From Conoideocrella luteorostrata (lineage: Eukaryota > Ascomycota > Sordariomycetes > Hypocreales > Clavicipitaceae): a stretch of 64,000 bases of DNA. Below, one piece after another: positions 12,201-25,100 of the stretch. Where the stretch lies: NCBI GenBank assembly GCA_032433595.1, contig JASWJB010000056.1, positions 1 to 64,000 of the forward strand, written 5' to 3'. Each line of letters begins with the position of its first letter. The first letter of the stretch is position 1. The position numbers and the translations under genes were made by a program. Below the pieces are notes generated by a model, which saw only the letters and a list, made by a program, of their open reading frames with translations, searched no databases and had not been told where the DNA came from.

Positions 12201-15140
12201 TGTTTCAATGGCGAGGCGAAGCCCGTGGGATAATATCCAATGGCTTGGCGGTTACCGGGTGGCCATCATGCAATTCTCACAAGCTGTCATGACCGGGGCT
12301 GGTTAACATGCTTAGCTTTTGGTGGGTCAACGGTATAGCGGGGCCTTTCTCAATTGAAAGGCCAAGACGGATTGACGGGCTTTTTCTGTTGCTTTGAAGG
12401 ACTCCCTCGGTCGAGCAGTCCCCGACGATGCCTCGCCTGGTAAGGCATGGTAACTATGGTCTTGGCAGAACCAGTAACAAACACTAATCGACGTATGGAT
12501 CTGCAAGCTTCGCTCAGTCGTGCTTGCCGAAGTGTCCGCTATGCTGCGCTAAGTCCAGAGCCTTGCACCAAATCAGTCAGAAACAAAGGAAAATAATTAT
12601 GACGATTTTTAGGGTGCACGGGCCACGGTGACAAGCGACAGGGCAGCATCTTGCCAGCAAGGACGCAGTACCTGCGCCCGTGTACCTGATACGACGATGG
12701 ACCAGGCAAGGTCATTCAATGCCAGAAGTTTAGTTATCAGCGCTTAACATTGGGGGCGTCAATCCGCTTCTAAGTTTGGACATCGTATTCTGCTACAGAA
12801 ATTGTCTCTGAGACGCAACTCAGCGGCTGCACTGCCGACATTGTCGATTCACAGCTTCAAAGCGGCGACCACTGCGAACGCGGAAGAATGGGCAAGCCAC
12901 GAGCTGCGAATGGGAACCCCACCAAAGTACTCTGTGTTGTTGGAGAAAGAGAAAGAGCGTTTATTACGCACAATACTGGGTTTGGGGCCCGGTCCCAGCT
13001 CAAGAATGATGCAGTAGATCTCGAGCGAGATTCAGGGTCCTACTGCAAGATTGGAGGCCCGGTCACTAAGAATTGTCTTACCCTTGAAAGAGGGTGTGTG
13101 AATGATCCAATTATACCTATATTTTTCTTTGTTCATCGTTGGCCCCGCCTATTTGTTAATCGCCGGAGTTGCGCCTGCTCTTTTTCTTCCATGGTTACTC
13201 CTTCTTCTCTCTTCGTCTCCTCAAAATGGCATGGTACCATGCGATTGTAACAGAGACACGGCATTCACTATTCTAGGATCAGTTCCGAGCACGCATTGAT
13301 TACGCCGTCTGGTTGGTCTGGATACGGTAGTTGGACGGAGTTTGTAATTACTCGATACGGAGCCCGGAGCACAAGCATGGATGAAGAGGCAGGGCTGCGA
13401 AATTTTGAACCCGTCGGGGATTTCGGATTTGTGGTGTCAAGTCCCACTTGCTAGTCCTTCCAGGGCCCGAAACCAACCATCCAAAACCGCTGGCTTCGTG
13501 TCTGTGGTTATTTTTACCACGACTTCTGAATGGCTGGACGCCCCTTGTCGTCTGCACAAGGCATGCACTAATAGTATGCACCCTTCCGCCGAGAGAAGTG
13601 CGTCATGACCCCATTTTGTTCAAGAGGGTAGTCAGTTATTCAGCGGACACAAGATGGCGTCGAACTGCCAATGGGAGGCGACGCTCAACATGACGAGCAT
13701 GATGACAGCAGGCGAGCCAGGCGGTGGACGGTCAGAGAAGCCGGTGTTGTCGCAGCAATGGCGGCAACTCCCCACCTGTAGCCATGCTGGTTCATTTGTT
13801 GGTGTCGTTCAAGAATGATATTGTACACTCGAATTGCTGGAAGTGGTGTGCTCTGCGTAGTAGTCTCAGTAGTTAGATTCCAGCTTGCTCTTTGGCGACC
13901 TCGCATTGCGCCTAGGGACCGATCGAGCTGGTCGGATTACACAAGCCATTACATCGAGATCAAGCATACAGAGATTCCTCACAGGATTGAGAGCAGCATT
14001 GGATGTCATCGGCCTTGTTGATAACTTCACTATGCAGAAACCCTGGGAGCTACGGGGAGAGGACGTCGGCGCGGATAGGTCGAGTAATGCGCACGATGAT
14101 GAAGCGGTGGACGGCTGGCCTTGACGCCAACAGTGATGTTCGTTCAATCACTCGATCGAGGAACAAATATGCAGTTATGAGACAAGGATAACTAGAGGAT
14201 GGCGGGTTGAGGGGCAGCATGCTCGGTTGTTCGTGCAGCTCAGGGCGAGCAATTCAGAGAAACTGGCCGACGGGGTAGGAAGCGGACCAGCTGATCAACC
14301 ACCCCCCTCCATACTAGCCCTAGCCTCTTGTCATGTTTACCAATTGCTGATGATGGCGGTTAGTTACAGAGCGGCTTGTCCTGGTCGGAGATCGCCCATT
14401 TCTAGGACGTCCGCTCAACGTCGCCAGACGAACAGAAACACGCACCAACGCAGCTGCTGCGCAGACTGATGATGGCGAGAGGATGAATATCGACCGCGCA
14501 GAGCAACGAGCACCAGCAGACGCTGGACTGTATAGCTACTAGTCAGTGGCCAGTAGCAGCACGAGCCCTGGCCATAGTTGCAGCACGGCATGATTAGCAT
14601 CTACAATCTTGCACCAAAGCTTGTACCCTATGGACAACTGCATGAGTATTGTATAGACATGGGCAAAAGCCAACGCCTGGACGGAATTCCTCGAGACCCG
14701 CATCGCCTGCACAGCCAAGCACACCCCGCTCTCATGAGTTTCCCATTTTGGGGTTCTCGTAGCTGTGGATTGACTACGGAGTAGCTGGATTGACCCTGGA
14801 CCCTAGGCCTTGTCTGCTGCGCCGCCAGGCTGGCAGACAGGCTAACATGCCTATGTGCCTTTGTTCTTGTCCCTGGCCCCATCTTGTCGGGCGGAGGACG
14901 GGGCCTACTCCGTAGAAATGCCCAGAAATGCTGCTCACCAGCCATTGTCGCCATCCACTTCACTCATGTTCACCCCCCCCCTGTCCACTCCCGCTCCCCA
15001 CAGCCCTCCGTCAGGTTTCTTCCACTCCCCCCATGTGTCCCAGACAGACACCCTTTCATGCCGTTGGCTGTGCAAAAGCCCCAACTCTTTGCTTCGCCGC
15101 TTGTATTTTGTGCGGCAGCAATACAACCTACTAACTAGTA

Positions 15141-16092
15141 TTTAACAATCACCATCCCCCAGCCCATCCTATGTTGTTTCCCCTGGCTCGACATCTTATC
15201 TCAAACATCTCGAATCGATTTACGTGTTTGCTCACGTTCGACCGCCTCAAACCCTCCCACTCTCGCTCTTCTAGGAAGTCCTCGTTGGCTCCTGTCATTC
15301 GCTTTATCGGTGTCGTTGTGCTATTTGTTGCTACTCGCTCTTCCAAACAACCCACCACTCATCCCAACCCACACCACTCGTCTCTCCACCAACGTCCGTC
15401 TCTGTCATCGACATTTGGTCTTGACTTGGAAACGTATCCGCGTGTGTGTTTGTGAAAACCATTAAAAAAAAGAGCTACAGAAGGACCATTTAGAAAAGAA
15501 AGGAAAGGAAAGAAAAGGAAAGAAGGGAGGCTTTTTCTTTTGCCCTGCCCAATCGGGAAACTCATTAGGTAGTCCGTCTGTGGCTTGCCTTCCGTCGACA
15601 ACATCTTCCGAGAAACGACTACCAAATCACAATTTCGAAACAAATAAGAAGCAAGCATCCATGTTGCTGTAACTCCGTTGTTGATGTCTTGTCTTTGAAG
15701 TTTCAACCCACACTCGCTTTCCAAAATAATCACACTCGCTTTATTTTCCAGCCCGATTGGAAGATACAGAAGTAGTAGGATATACCTGCATCACGATCGC
15801 TACACCGTTTGTCGTCGAGTACTCTAGGATCCCGAAGATACTCTTGTCTTTTATTTTCCAACGATTTTCTGATAACTACACCGATAAAACTTTCACACAT
15901 TCGCTACGACTGATTACACTATTGCCCTTGCCTCGTGTGATTGACGTTTTACGTAGGTCTCATCTGTTGATCCCGGTTCGCACCCGAGCTTGCCGCCATT
16001 ACCAAGTTCTTCGCGCTGACCATTTTAATTCAGGACTTTCGATTCTTCGTTTTCTCTTCTTTAATTTATCCAGATCCAACCAAGCATTTAAA
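15141..16092 (+). promoter_or_regulatory. Putative promoter and long pyrimidine-rich leader of the Zn2Cys6 gene
   Basis: About 950 bases before the ATG at 16093 are unusually rich in C and T on the plus strand, with many TTTTC/CTCTC blocks. A purine-rich block (GAAAAG/GGAAAG repeats) lies at about 15492-15530. The frame of exon 1 is open upstream of the ATG but has no good upstream start. Long CT-rich leaders are common before regulatory genes of filamentous fungi. The transcription start cannot be fixed from sequence. Confidence 0.45.
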
Positions 16093-18344
16093 ATGGCTGG
16101 CCCAGGCGGTGGTCCTCCTCGTCGCAGGTCAGTAAACTCCACTTTGTTGCGACGCAGACACAGAAATATGTTGATCTCCATGCTGATTAACATGATATTC
16201 TAGCCACACCAAGTCCCGCAAGGGTTGTGAGACTTGCAAACGACGACATATCCGCTGCGATGAAAACTTTCCTCAGTGGTATGTGGATATCCCCTTCCAG
16301 CATCATCTGCTTCTGTCTTGGTGACGCCATATGGCAACACGCGACTACCAAATGAAATGAAGCAAATGAGACACATTTCCCAAAACGTCAGGTCGCTTTT
16401 CAGTTGGCTAACACTTACCTTCCCTCAGTCGTAACTGCACCAAGCACAAGATCCGCTGTCCGTACAACGACGTACAGGTGACCGATGCTGACCGCTCTAC
16501 CACGCCGGACAAGCCTGATCTCATGTGGACGCCTCAAATTGAAGCGGCCATCGCTGAGTGGCAGGTGTCGGGCGTCTTCCCATTTCCGTCTCTGCAGGTC
16601 TTCCCGGCTCCGGCACCACATATGTACACCATTGAGGACTTGCGCCTCATCTACCACGTTGCCAATTTGTATCATCAGCTGTCCGCCATTGACGCCAACA
16701 ACTTCACCTTGTGGACTCGTCACATTCCAACGTAAGTCCAGACTTGAAGCCCCGGGGTGACCAGTTAAGACTGACTCAACTATCTCCCCGCAGTCTCCTC
16801 AGAATTGGGACCACCACGCCCTACGTAATGCACGCACTGCTCGCTTTCTCTGCCATGCACATTGCGTTTCTCACTGACTGCCCCTTGGTCGGCGGCATGT
16901 CATTCGAGCATCGTGGAATCGCCCTCAGCGGACTTCACGAGGCTATTGGGACTTTCTCCCGTGATACATCAGATGCCATTTTGGCGGCTTCTCTGGTCCT
17001 ATCATGGCAAGCGACGGATTGGTAAGCCAATAATCCTCTGCAACATGCCGTCTTGTGCGTGTGAGACACAATAGCTAACAACAATAATAGGCGCAGCTGG
17101 ACCCAGCTAATGCAGGGAACCTCCACGGTACGTGCCTATCATGCAAGACAAGCGTGATGATTGTCCTCAGCGGAATTGTGTTCTTTTGTACACCCTCCAC
17201 TCATGCGCGAGGACCCCATTACCTTGTCCAACGCCCTTGTTCCCGGCCCTCATTGGAGCTTCGCTAACATAAATTGATCGCACAACAGGTCATCGACGCA
17301 ATGGACGCATGGAAACACGAGTCCCAGTTTGGTGACTTTATCGCTGAGAGCAGTACCTTTCCCACCGCTCCTCCGTCTCCCGCACCCGACCATAGACCAG
17401 CACAGCCACGGGACGAAGATATTCAGGCTTTCCAGCGCACTCTCGAGCAAGTCCAAAAGGTTGAGTTACATCTCAAGCATCACAAGGAAGAGACCAGCCA
17501 GGTTCAGCATCTCATTGGCTTCCTAAAGGGGTCTCGCAAGATCAGCCCCTCGCTCTCCATTGCCCAACAGTATGAGCGCCTTCAACCCTTGAGAACCTGG
17601 CTCTTCTGGATGCCCGTTGGATACCTCGAGAACTTCCACGGCTCAGCCAACTCTCTTGTTGTCATTGCCCATCTGTACACAGTGGCTCTCCTAATGGAGC
17701 GTCTGTTCCCCGAAATTGGTGCCGCATACTTTGGCAGTTTGTGCATCTCGCCCATTGAAGAAATTGCTCGACGCCTGATGTCCATCAGCGTCGCTGGCGG
17801 TTCCGAGGGTGGTGTCCAGAGGGAGACGCCTCTCACTTTGATGGAGTATCCCATCAACACTGTTGGCGAATTCCGCTCTCGCATGGGCTGGGTCCATCCC
17901 GAAAGGACTCGTTCCTTTCCTCAGTTCCATCCTCCCAACTTCCCGGTGCACGACGAGTACTCTATCCCCTCAGCCGCTCCTTCACCTCACTTCATCTACG
18001 GGAATGTCGCTTTCAATTACAGTGCCGAGGAAATGCCCATGCTCAACAGTGCTGCTATCCCTGGAAATCATTCTCATTCAGCAAGCCCCTTGATGCTCTC
18101 GTCTCCGTTTCCGAGCCAGCAATACCTCAACGTTCCGTCTCCTTCGTACAATGGTGCTTACAGCCCTGCCTCGTCCACATTTGAGGGCTCGGTTGCCTAT
18201 AGCGACACGGAAGAGTATGGAACGTACGACTTGCGAGGAAACCCCGCCTATCACAATGCTACTGGGCAGCCGTCCATGTATAACGAAGCTCAAAGTAGCT
18301 ACGGCCTAGGGTTCGTGACTCCCCACCAGCCTGTGTGGATCTAG
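16093..18344 (+). CDS. Zn2Cys6 transcription factor, Upc2-like architecture (six exons)
   Basis: Exons 16093-16127, 16204-16278, 16429-16731, 16794-17021, 17091-17127 and 17289-18344 join in consistent phases to 577 residues. The N terminus carries a complete binuclear zinc cluster, CETCKRRHIRC then CRNCTKHKIRC (C-x2-C-x6-C-x6-C-x2-C-x6-C), split over exons 2 and 3. After a short linker a fungal regulatory domain follows, with HALLAFSAMHIAFLT, SGLHEAIGTF, ILAASLVLSWQATDW, a coiled segment near VELHLKHHKEE and LYTVALLMERLFPEIGAAYF. This order is that of Upc2-like C6 regulators, some of which control sterol genes. The last 180 residues are Ser/Pro/Tyr-rich and probably an activation region. It should act in the nucleus. 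The target pathway is not shown by this locus. The stop at 18344 may lie inside an optional intron (see the 3' segment at 18436-18739). Confidence 0.9.
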
Positions 18345-18435
18345 GCTCCTCTACGTGGCATAATCCTACACATCGGCCTTGCCGCGTTTCGAGTGGACAC
18401 AATCGGATTGACTCGTTTCTTGTTTTCTTTCTCAG

Positions 18436-18739
18436 GCACTCAGTAACAACAACCCCGACGCTTCCGCCGCCGGAAGATCTCGCGACCTACGCGGCTTGTC
18501 TCTCAGCAGCCCCATCTCCGTTCCTCAACAACACTGAGCAACTGGGAATGCTCCCGATGCCCGAGTCTCCCGTCCCTTCATACAGCACGCCGTTCTCCCG
18601 ACATCGTCAAGCACCCTCGATGTCTTCTGGCCCGCATCCTCCCTCGCCCCTAGCACAGGCACCCCTGATTCCGCCTCCTGAATGGCCTTACCCGACAGAT
18701 GTCAAAGGCAAAGGGCCCGCTCAGGGTTACAGCAAGTGA
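18436..18739 (+). other. Possible alternative last exon of the Zn2Cys6 gene
   Basis: A pyrimidine tract ending in TTTCTTTCTCAG sits at 18424-18435, a good acceptor, 90 bases after the stop codon. Beyond it two frames look protein-like. One is Pro/Ser-rich and open to a TGA ending at 18739; it joins in phase with a GTTCGT donor at 18311 (giving 667 residues) or GTGGAT at 18335. Another frame runs 34 codons to a TGA at 18535-18537 and joins in phase with a GTGTGG site at 18333. So the regulator may have two or three C-terminal forms, or the segment may simply be 3' UTR. Confidence 0.4.
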
Positions 18740-18983
18740 CGGAATGAATTTCAACAACGAGAATGAACGAACCACTTGCTTTGGATCTGCAAATTTTTTT
18801 TTTCAACTCTATCCTCGCAATTCGGAGTTATCCCTTTTTTTTTTTTTTTGGACGCAGACGCGCCGTGTACATTCCATTCCTTCGACACTCGCTAAAGAAA
18901 ACCACGACAACCATGGCAATGGTTAAGGCAGGTATCATCAGCTCGGTCTGACTACAGCCTCGTACCTCTTGCCTGGACAAGCT

Positions 18984-19174
18984 ACACTCCTTTTATCTAC
19001 CAAGTTGATCTTGAAGAGGATCCTTACAACATAATAATTATCGACTACCCATCGACATTAATGTATTATTCACTGATACACAACACTCCTTACGATGATG
19101 ATACCCATAGAACGACACTCCTTCAGCATGAAATATGAATGATACCCAGCATCACAGCATTATAGACACTCCTT
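18984..19174. repeat. Clustered ACACTCCTT repeats
   Basis: The exact 9-mer ACACTCCTT occurs at 18984, 19083, 19115 and 19166. The word ATGATACCCA accompanies it twice (near 19098 and 19138). The spacing is irregular, so this looks like a decayed tandem array. It lies downstream of the transcription factor. Confidence 0.5.
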
Positions 19175-21952
19175 ATGACAACCAAATTACTGTATAGATA
19201 GTCAGTCCTTACGGAACATACCAAAATTTAGCGAGAACACATGGCGACGGATTACCTCCCACTGCATTAGCGAAAAACACTCGACGGTGGTGCGACTGCA
19301 CGCGCGGACACGCAACCTTGGATATATAGCATGGAGTTTTGATTATTTTGATTGGAAGAAAAATATTTGATTTTGGAACGGAAATGCAAGCATACATATG
19401 GACGGGAGTTAGTGAAACAGGATTGTTGAGCACTTTGTGATATTTTCCAACTGTTTACGTGAGGAACGGTAGATACGTGTATTTCGCGACGACGAGGGAG
19501 GTGATGCATTCACCGAGGATAAATAATATTGTTCTGAGCGCTACAACTGCTGTCCATATCAAACTGTGATGATATCTGTAATCAATCGATACCCGTTATT
19601 TCGGAATTGGACAATATATTTCCTCCAAACACCTGTGTGTGCACTTGCTCTTCCCGAGTTGGTCGCCCGCCTTTGACCTTGGGTGATGCTTAACTTGGCA
19701 TCTTATTACCCAAGTATTAAAACGATTTAGTCCGCTAATATGACATTCGTCGGGTTATCCGCGAGATTCCCCGATACCGTTCACAACCTAGCTGCGGGGG
19801 TGGCGCGCCTCAACGGCCACCGGGTATTTAAAGTTTTCTTTCTCAAACACGGCAAATTTACCAACGTCGTGGCAACATGTAACTATACTACTAAATAGTG
19901 TACGCCCCTACTGTGGCTTGGCTTGCCCCGTTGGACCCGTTCATAACGGAGGGCAAGAAGGTTTGGGGTTATTTTACACCGAGTCCCGAGCAAGGCGTTG
20001 GAGGGGGGTGACCACGCGGTAGCAGTAGGTCCGGTCAAGGTATGGCTATTTTACAGTTAGTGTTGCTTTATTTTGGGAAAATTTGGTCGTATTTTCGGCG
20101 CCTTATTGGCGGAGTGAAGTGTATGGGGCAGAACTTTCTTAGAAGTGGGTTCATGCGGTGCGAAAGATGAGGTCAAGTGGCGATGCCGGACTGCCAGGCC
20201 GCCAGAAGGGGGAGGGGGGGTCTGTCTGGTTTGAGAGTAAGCAAGGGATTCTGTGCTTTGTCATTGATGCGATTTGAGTGAAGTCGTGACATGCTGGTCG
20301 TACGTGATGGGAGGACGCTGAGTTGCATGACGAAAGGTCGAGGTCAAGATCTGGTTGGCCAAGGCGTACGGAGTAGGTAACAGCCAGATTCATGCAAGGT
20401 GCACGGTCTAGACCAAGAGCCAAGTCAAGGAAGTGCCGCAGTTGGAGCGCAAATGATCTGGCAAGGGATCGTTGCAGGGGGGAGGAGGAGAATAAGGCTG
20501 AAGAAGGTTTGCTTAGTGTGATTTTGCTCGGCTATCGCTGATGAAGAATGTCAATTCACCGCATGTACTCCGTATGCATTCTGGCGGAGGATTCTTGGAA
20601 AGTTCTCTGCGGATAATGGCGCGACTGTGGTGTTTTGGAGGACCATGCGCAAGTCAAGCGGGCTTCTTATTGGCCGTGAGCAGGGGGTGGGGTGATCCCA
20701 TCCCTGCCCCGATCCCTGCTCCCTGAAGTTCCATCCATCACCATGTCCCGAGAGAAGTAACGGCATAGGCCAGAGGCGGCGTTTCGCGTGCGTTGTGCGC
20801 CTGCATGCCCAGCGCGGCATATGACTCTGCTGAGCATTAACCGTCTCTCCATCCTTTGGCATCAGCTCCACAGGGAGGGAGGTTGGGAGGGTGCTATATA
20901 GCCCTCATGATTCAAGCACAGCGTGGCCCCGACTCGATCCCTATTGCTGGGGCATCTAAGAAGAGGTGGCCATCGCCCGGTCGTATCTGCTATAAGCGAC
21001 GCCCGTAAGAGCAGGCGAGATGAAGAATCAGCATTCGTATCCGTGGAAGACTGCATTGAGGCCAGGGACAGTCAGTGAGCAGGGATAGGCGACGAAGACA
21101 GATTCTTGATTTCCTTTTGGGCCCGCTCGCCGTGGTGTACTTATGGTTCGCCCGGCACGCTGGCATCGGCCCTCGGCAAGTGCCGCTGGACATTTACCTG
21201 GGCTGGGCGTATTGGATCTCATGCACCTCTACTATAACTAGTGTCACAATAACAAAATGCGTGTTTATGCGGTAGGGTGTGCATAGCACAATATCTTGTT
21301 GCTTCCGACGTTGTTCGTGAGCAGTGCAATCTATATTTGGCCCAGTCAAAAGTCACGAAAACATCAATAATAGTGATGGGGCGACGCTAGTGTTATAGAT
21401 ATTATTCATGCGATATTTATGCGGAAGAATAGTCGGTCGGTGCAACGACGGCTTTAAGGGCGTAAAAATAGAACATAGCACATTCAGCTCTCTATGAGTA
21501 CTAGCAAGATTTGAGGCCGTACACTAGTTAGCAGCAACGTCTCTGCGGAGTCTAAGGAATCATCTGTAGTAACGTTGACATCCGATTCATACATTATCTT
21601 GTCCAGAAACATATTTATACAGAGAGTTTTTCAGTCTTGATGATGACACAAGAGCTAGGAGGTTTACGAAAGTAGCAATATTACGACTCTTGCAATCAGG
21701 AGCCGTTTCTGGAATTATCCCTCCCAGAAGGCTGGTATCTTTACGTTCGAAATCACTCTTTGTTGGGCCAAGATATCGAGTCGACGGATAGATACCTGTT
21801 CACCTTTAGAAGTCGGCCAGTGCGAGGGAGCGGTCATCCATCGTGCAATACGCTCCGCCTTAAGCTTATACAGGAGGCATATAGCATTGCCTCGCTCAGG
21901 AAGTTTAGTTTTTACGTACTCCACGGTTAGCAACAGCTATGATGAATCTAAG

Positions 21953-22181
21953 TGTTGGAATCCTGCCGCCAAGCACACAATAAGAGCACGGAGCGAGTCA
22001 CGTGGTCACCTTTCGGCCACCGTATTTATACGAGCATCTTGAGCCTCGTATCCTGACTTGTTTTTCCCCTCTTAGATAGACAGAAATAATTATCAATATA
22101 TTGTATTTGAAGCCGACGATCTAGATCGTTGCCCAACCCTGTGCAACCCACACTAAGCCTTAAGCGTAATATTTACCAACA
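21953..22181. mobile_element. Candidate solo LTR (no target duplication found)
   Basis: The 229-bp segment begins TGTTGGAATCC and ends TTTACCAACA, so it has the TG...CA ends and a 6-bp inverted TGTTGG/CCAACA pair typical of retrotransposon LTRs. A TATTTATA-like box is present near 22023. The flanking pentamers (CTAAG and GCGGA) do not match, and no primer-binding site follows. It may be a decayed LTR or chance; confidence is low. Confidence 0.3.
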
Positions 22182-25100
22182 GCGGAAGGAAAAAAAAACA
22201 ACACGTTTCCGTCCTAGAACTCAGCTCGCCTTCTCGAACATCTTGTACAGAGCGTCCAAAAGCATCCCAAGTAAGTGGAATTCGATCCGGTAAAGCATAG
22301 CGTGCTGTAGATTATCTCAGGATAGAGTGACAGAGAGGCTGCTGGTGGAGTTTAGTCGAGAAACTGTTGTTGTACTTGAGCGATGTAGAAGCTATTATAG
22401 TAAGGAATTAGTGTCTGCCTTATAGCGTTGCAGATCGGTCGTCAACTCAGTAATAATGCCCTAAATTAACGTCAAATTTCACATTCATCTCTTCTAGTAT
22501 AGTTGCATTGCAATGTAAACCGCGAATCTCGACAACAACATCGGATAATAACAGCGCCGTCGGCCTACGTTGATTTTTTTTTTTTCGAGACCACCAGAAC
22601 CACGGGCCTAGCCTTTCCGTAATAAGATAAGAAGAACAGATGCTATAATAACAGTGATCGGCCTGCAAGATCTCCAGTGCGCAGGGAAAATCGTCACTTG
22701 AATTTCTCAAGGAGACAACTACAGCTCTCTCTCCTAATTTAAAGGTATAGAGTTACTTCAAGCACAGAATATTGTGTGGCTAGAGACCCCGTTTAATGCC
22801 TACGCAGACCCTTCATGTCCATCGTGATACGAACCCATTCCAACTGTGATCCAGATTTTGGGTTTCAACATGACGGCTGCCTGTGAATGTTGCAAGCTCA
22901 TCTGACAATCGAGTAAGGGTGAAAAGGACAAAAAAAGAATAGTTTTGTGCCGTTAGATCAGACAGAATGAGAACCAGCAGTCCTGTCACTATGGTGGAAT
23001 GATGTCCTGAAGACAGAGGCAATGAGGACGCTAATGACTCTTGGCCGTCCTCATAAAACACAAGACGAACAAACTATTCATTTACTGGCTGAAATCTCTT
23101 CTCCAGCTTAGTTTAAAATCCGCACTTGCACAGCATCATTTCTCCGACCTGCCATTCTGACCCGCGTTTTGTGCTTCGTTTCTTTGTTGATTATTGAGCC
23201 AGGCCCCGGCCTTGGGCTTGATTCGTCCTGAACGGTCGATAAGCACGTGTGAGTAGTTCTTCGTGTTTATTCTTTTTAACCCTTGCCTTCCTTGAGTTCT
23301 CAGGTGTGGTCGCCCACAGCATCACTTTCATGTCGGCCAACTGCAAGACTACCCGAACCGGTATCATTCCCGCCAAGACTCGAGATATCTCATCCACCCT
23401 GATGGTCCAGTAAGGTAAGCATTCTAGGCTTGATGTGGCAGCCAAGACGAGAACAGCGCCCAAATTTGATGTACGGTAGTCACAGCCTCCACGAAAAAAA
23501 AAAAAACAGGCTTGGAGGAACGAAGACTGCAATGGCCCCCGGCGTCGGACTTTACAGTTCCAGAATACGCCGTGGCTTAGTTACTGCGCCGAGTGAACCT
23601 GTTCTATAGACAGATGTTCTTCAATTAAGAGCCGAACTGATAGGGAGTTCGTGCGCACAAACCAGCTCAGCCATGTTGATCAAGGAGGCGAAGTCGTCAC
23701 CATTCTCGGCAGTTCCACGTCCACTGAAGTACCGTTGTCGATTTCTTGTTTATTTTCATCCCCAGCCACGATCACGCTGAAAAAATACGATGTAATAACC
23801 AGTCATGTCCTCCAGATAACTAATCCTCAGTCCTCAGTTTTGCACGTCCCAACCATAACGCCACCAAGCCTCTTTTTCAAACCTAACCCCCCTCCCCCCC
23901 CCTTCCCCCTCCCGGGAGGTAAGAACCACGCTATAATCAAGCTTCACGAATAGCTAATTGCGCCTATATCCAACAGGCTATTCTGTTCGTGTCACGGAAT
24001 CAATTCCATACCCTGATTCCTCCTTAGTGTGGCGACCCTACGCACCCGACCGCTTTGGCCCCCCCTCCCAGGCTATGCTAATCGCCAGCGCTGATCCTCT
24101 GAATACGAGGTCTTGGAAGCGCCCCGGGCCGGGGGGAGGGGGTCCGCAGACATAAGTCCTCCATTTCTCGTACTGGGAAATTATAGTAAATAGCTAGTGG
24201 GAGGGAGTGCGGTTTTTAAGAGGGGGGTTCGAATTTTTTTGGCTAAGCTTGATAGGAGCCCCCTTGTTCATGTACTCCGGAGGGCAAAATAGAGTCCTTC
24301 CTGAGCTCCAATCTTCCAAGACAGAATAAATTCAGCAGTGCTCTACTCAGTATCATAAACGCATTTTAGAAGACACGTCGCAGATGTTATGTCCTCTTGT
24401 ACATGTCTAATCTACAGCCTAGACAGCCCTGACATCCAGCTCAAAACAGCAGTCTAACGAATCACCGATTAATGACCGTCAACGACTTTGACAGAAAGTA
24501 ATTTGCCCCTGAAAATCATTCCCATGCGTTTCTGTATACGATGATCCCGCCCCTTGGTATTGTTACGTACAATGCCGTCTGCATCCGCAGCCTTTGAAAT
24601 TCCGCCATCTCTACTGAAACCACGCCTCCCCTAATCATTACACTATATCCAAGATCCCATTGGAGCGGCTCTTCCGTTCCCTATCTCTATTTATAAGTAT
24701 AGAAGACTGCTCTGGCCTCGTTGTCGGTCTGTCATCCTCGTCTGTTCCCCAAATGGGCAAGGAAGGCCATCGGATCTTCTGCCACAACAAGACCATACTA
24801 GAGGGGGGGAGGGGGTGGTGTTTGCAGTGATACCGACCACACCATTGACAGGCTATACTCAAAAGATACAAGTATCGGTCAGAGGAAGAAGAAGCAGGAA
24901 ATTCAGCACATCTGCAGTTAATCCAAGAATCTTGTGGAGAGGGGGGTTTTGTGTAGCCATCCCACATGTTTTGCAGGGGTTTGCCGGAACACGAGGTTTT
25001 GAAACTTCTATTTCTCCCTGAGCTGCATGCATGCCCCCAGGGGATCTACTTGATCAACCACGCTATTGAATCAAGGCAAGAGACTTATTCCTTCATGAAC

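Larger units (their letters stand above)
6662..15140. other. Long gene-poor stretch with dispersed TACGGAGTA words and short tandem repeats
   Basis: Roughly 8.5 kb in which I recognise no conserved protein, RNA gene or transposon core. Open frames are short and overlap on all strands. It contains seven exact copies of TACGGAGTA or its complement (8339, 9387, 9612, 9769, 10325, 14775, 14906), several small tandem repeats, poly-C/poly-G tracts (near 10526-10542 and 14970) and many TAACTAAC/GTTAGTTA words (for example near 8353 and 9830). It may hold the distal promoter of the transcription factor downstream, or noncoding transcripts; the sequence alone does not decide. Confidence 0.4.

Noticed and set aside
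15757..16203. In-frame N-terminal extension of the Zn2Cys6 gene
   Set aside because: Begins at a non-ATG codon and reads into the intron after exon 1; the upstream part looks like leader.
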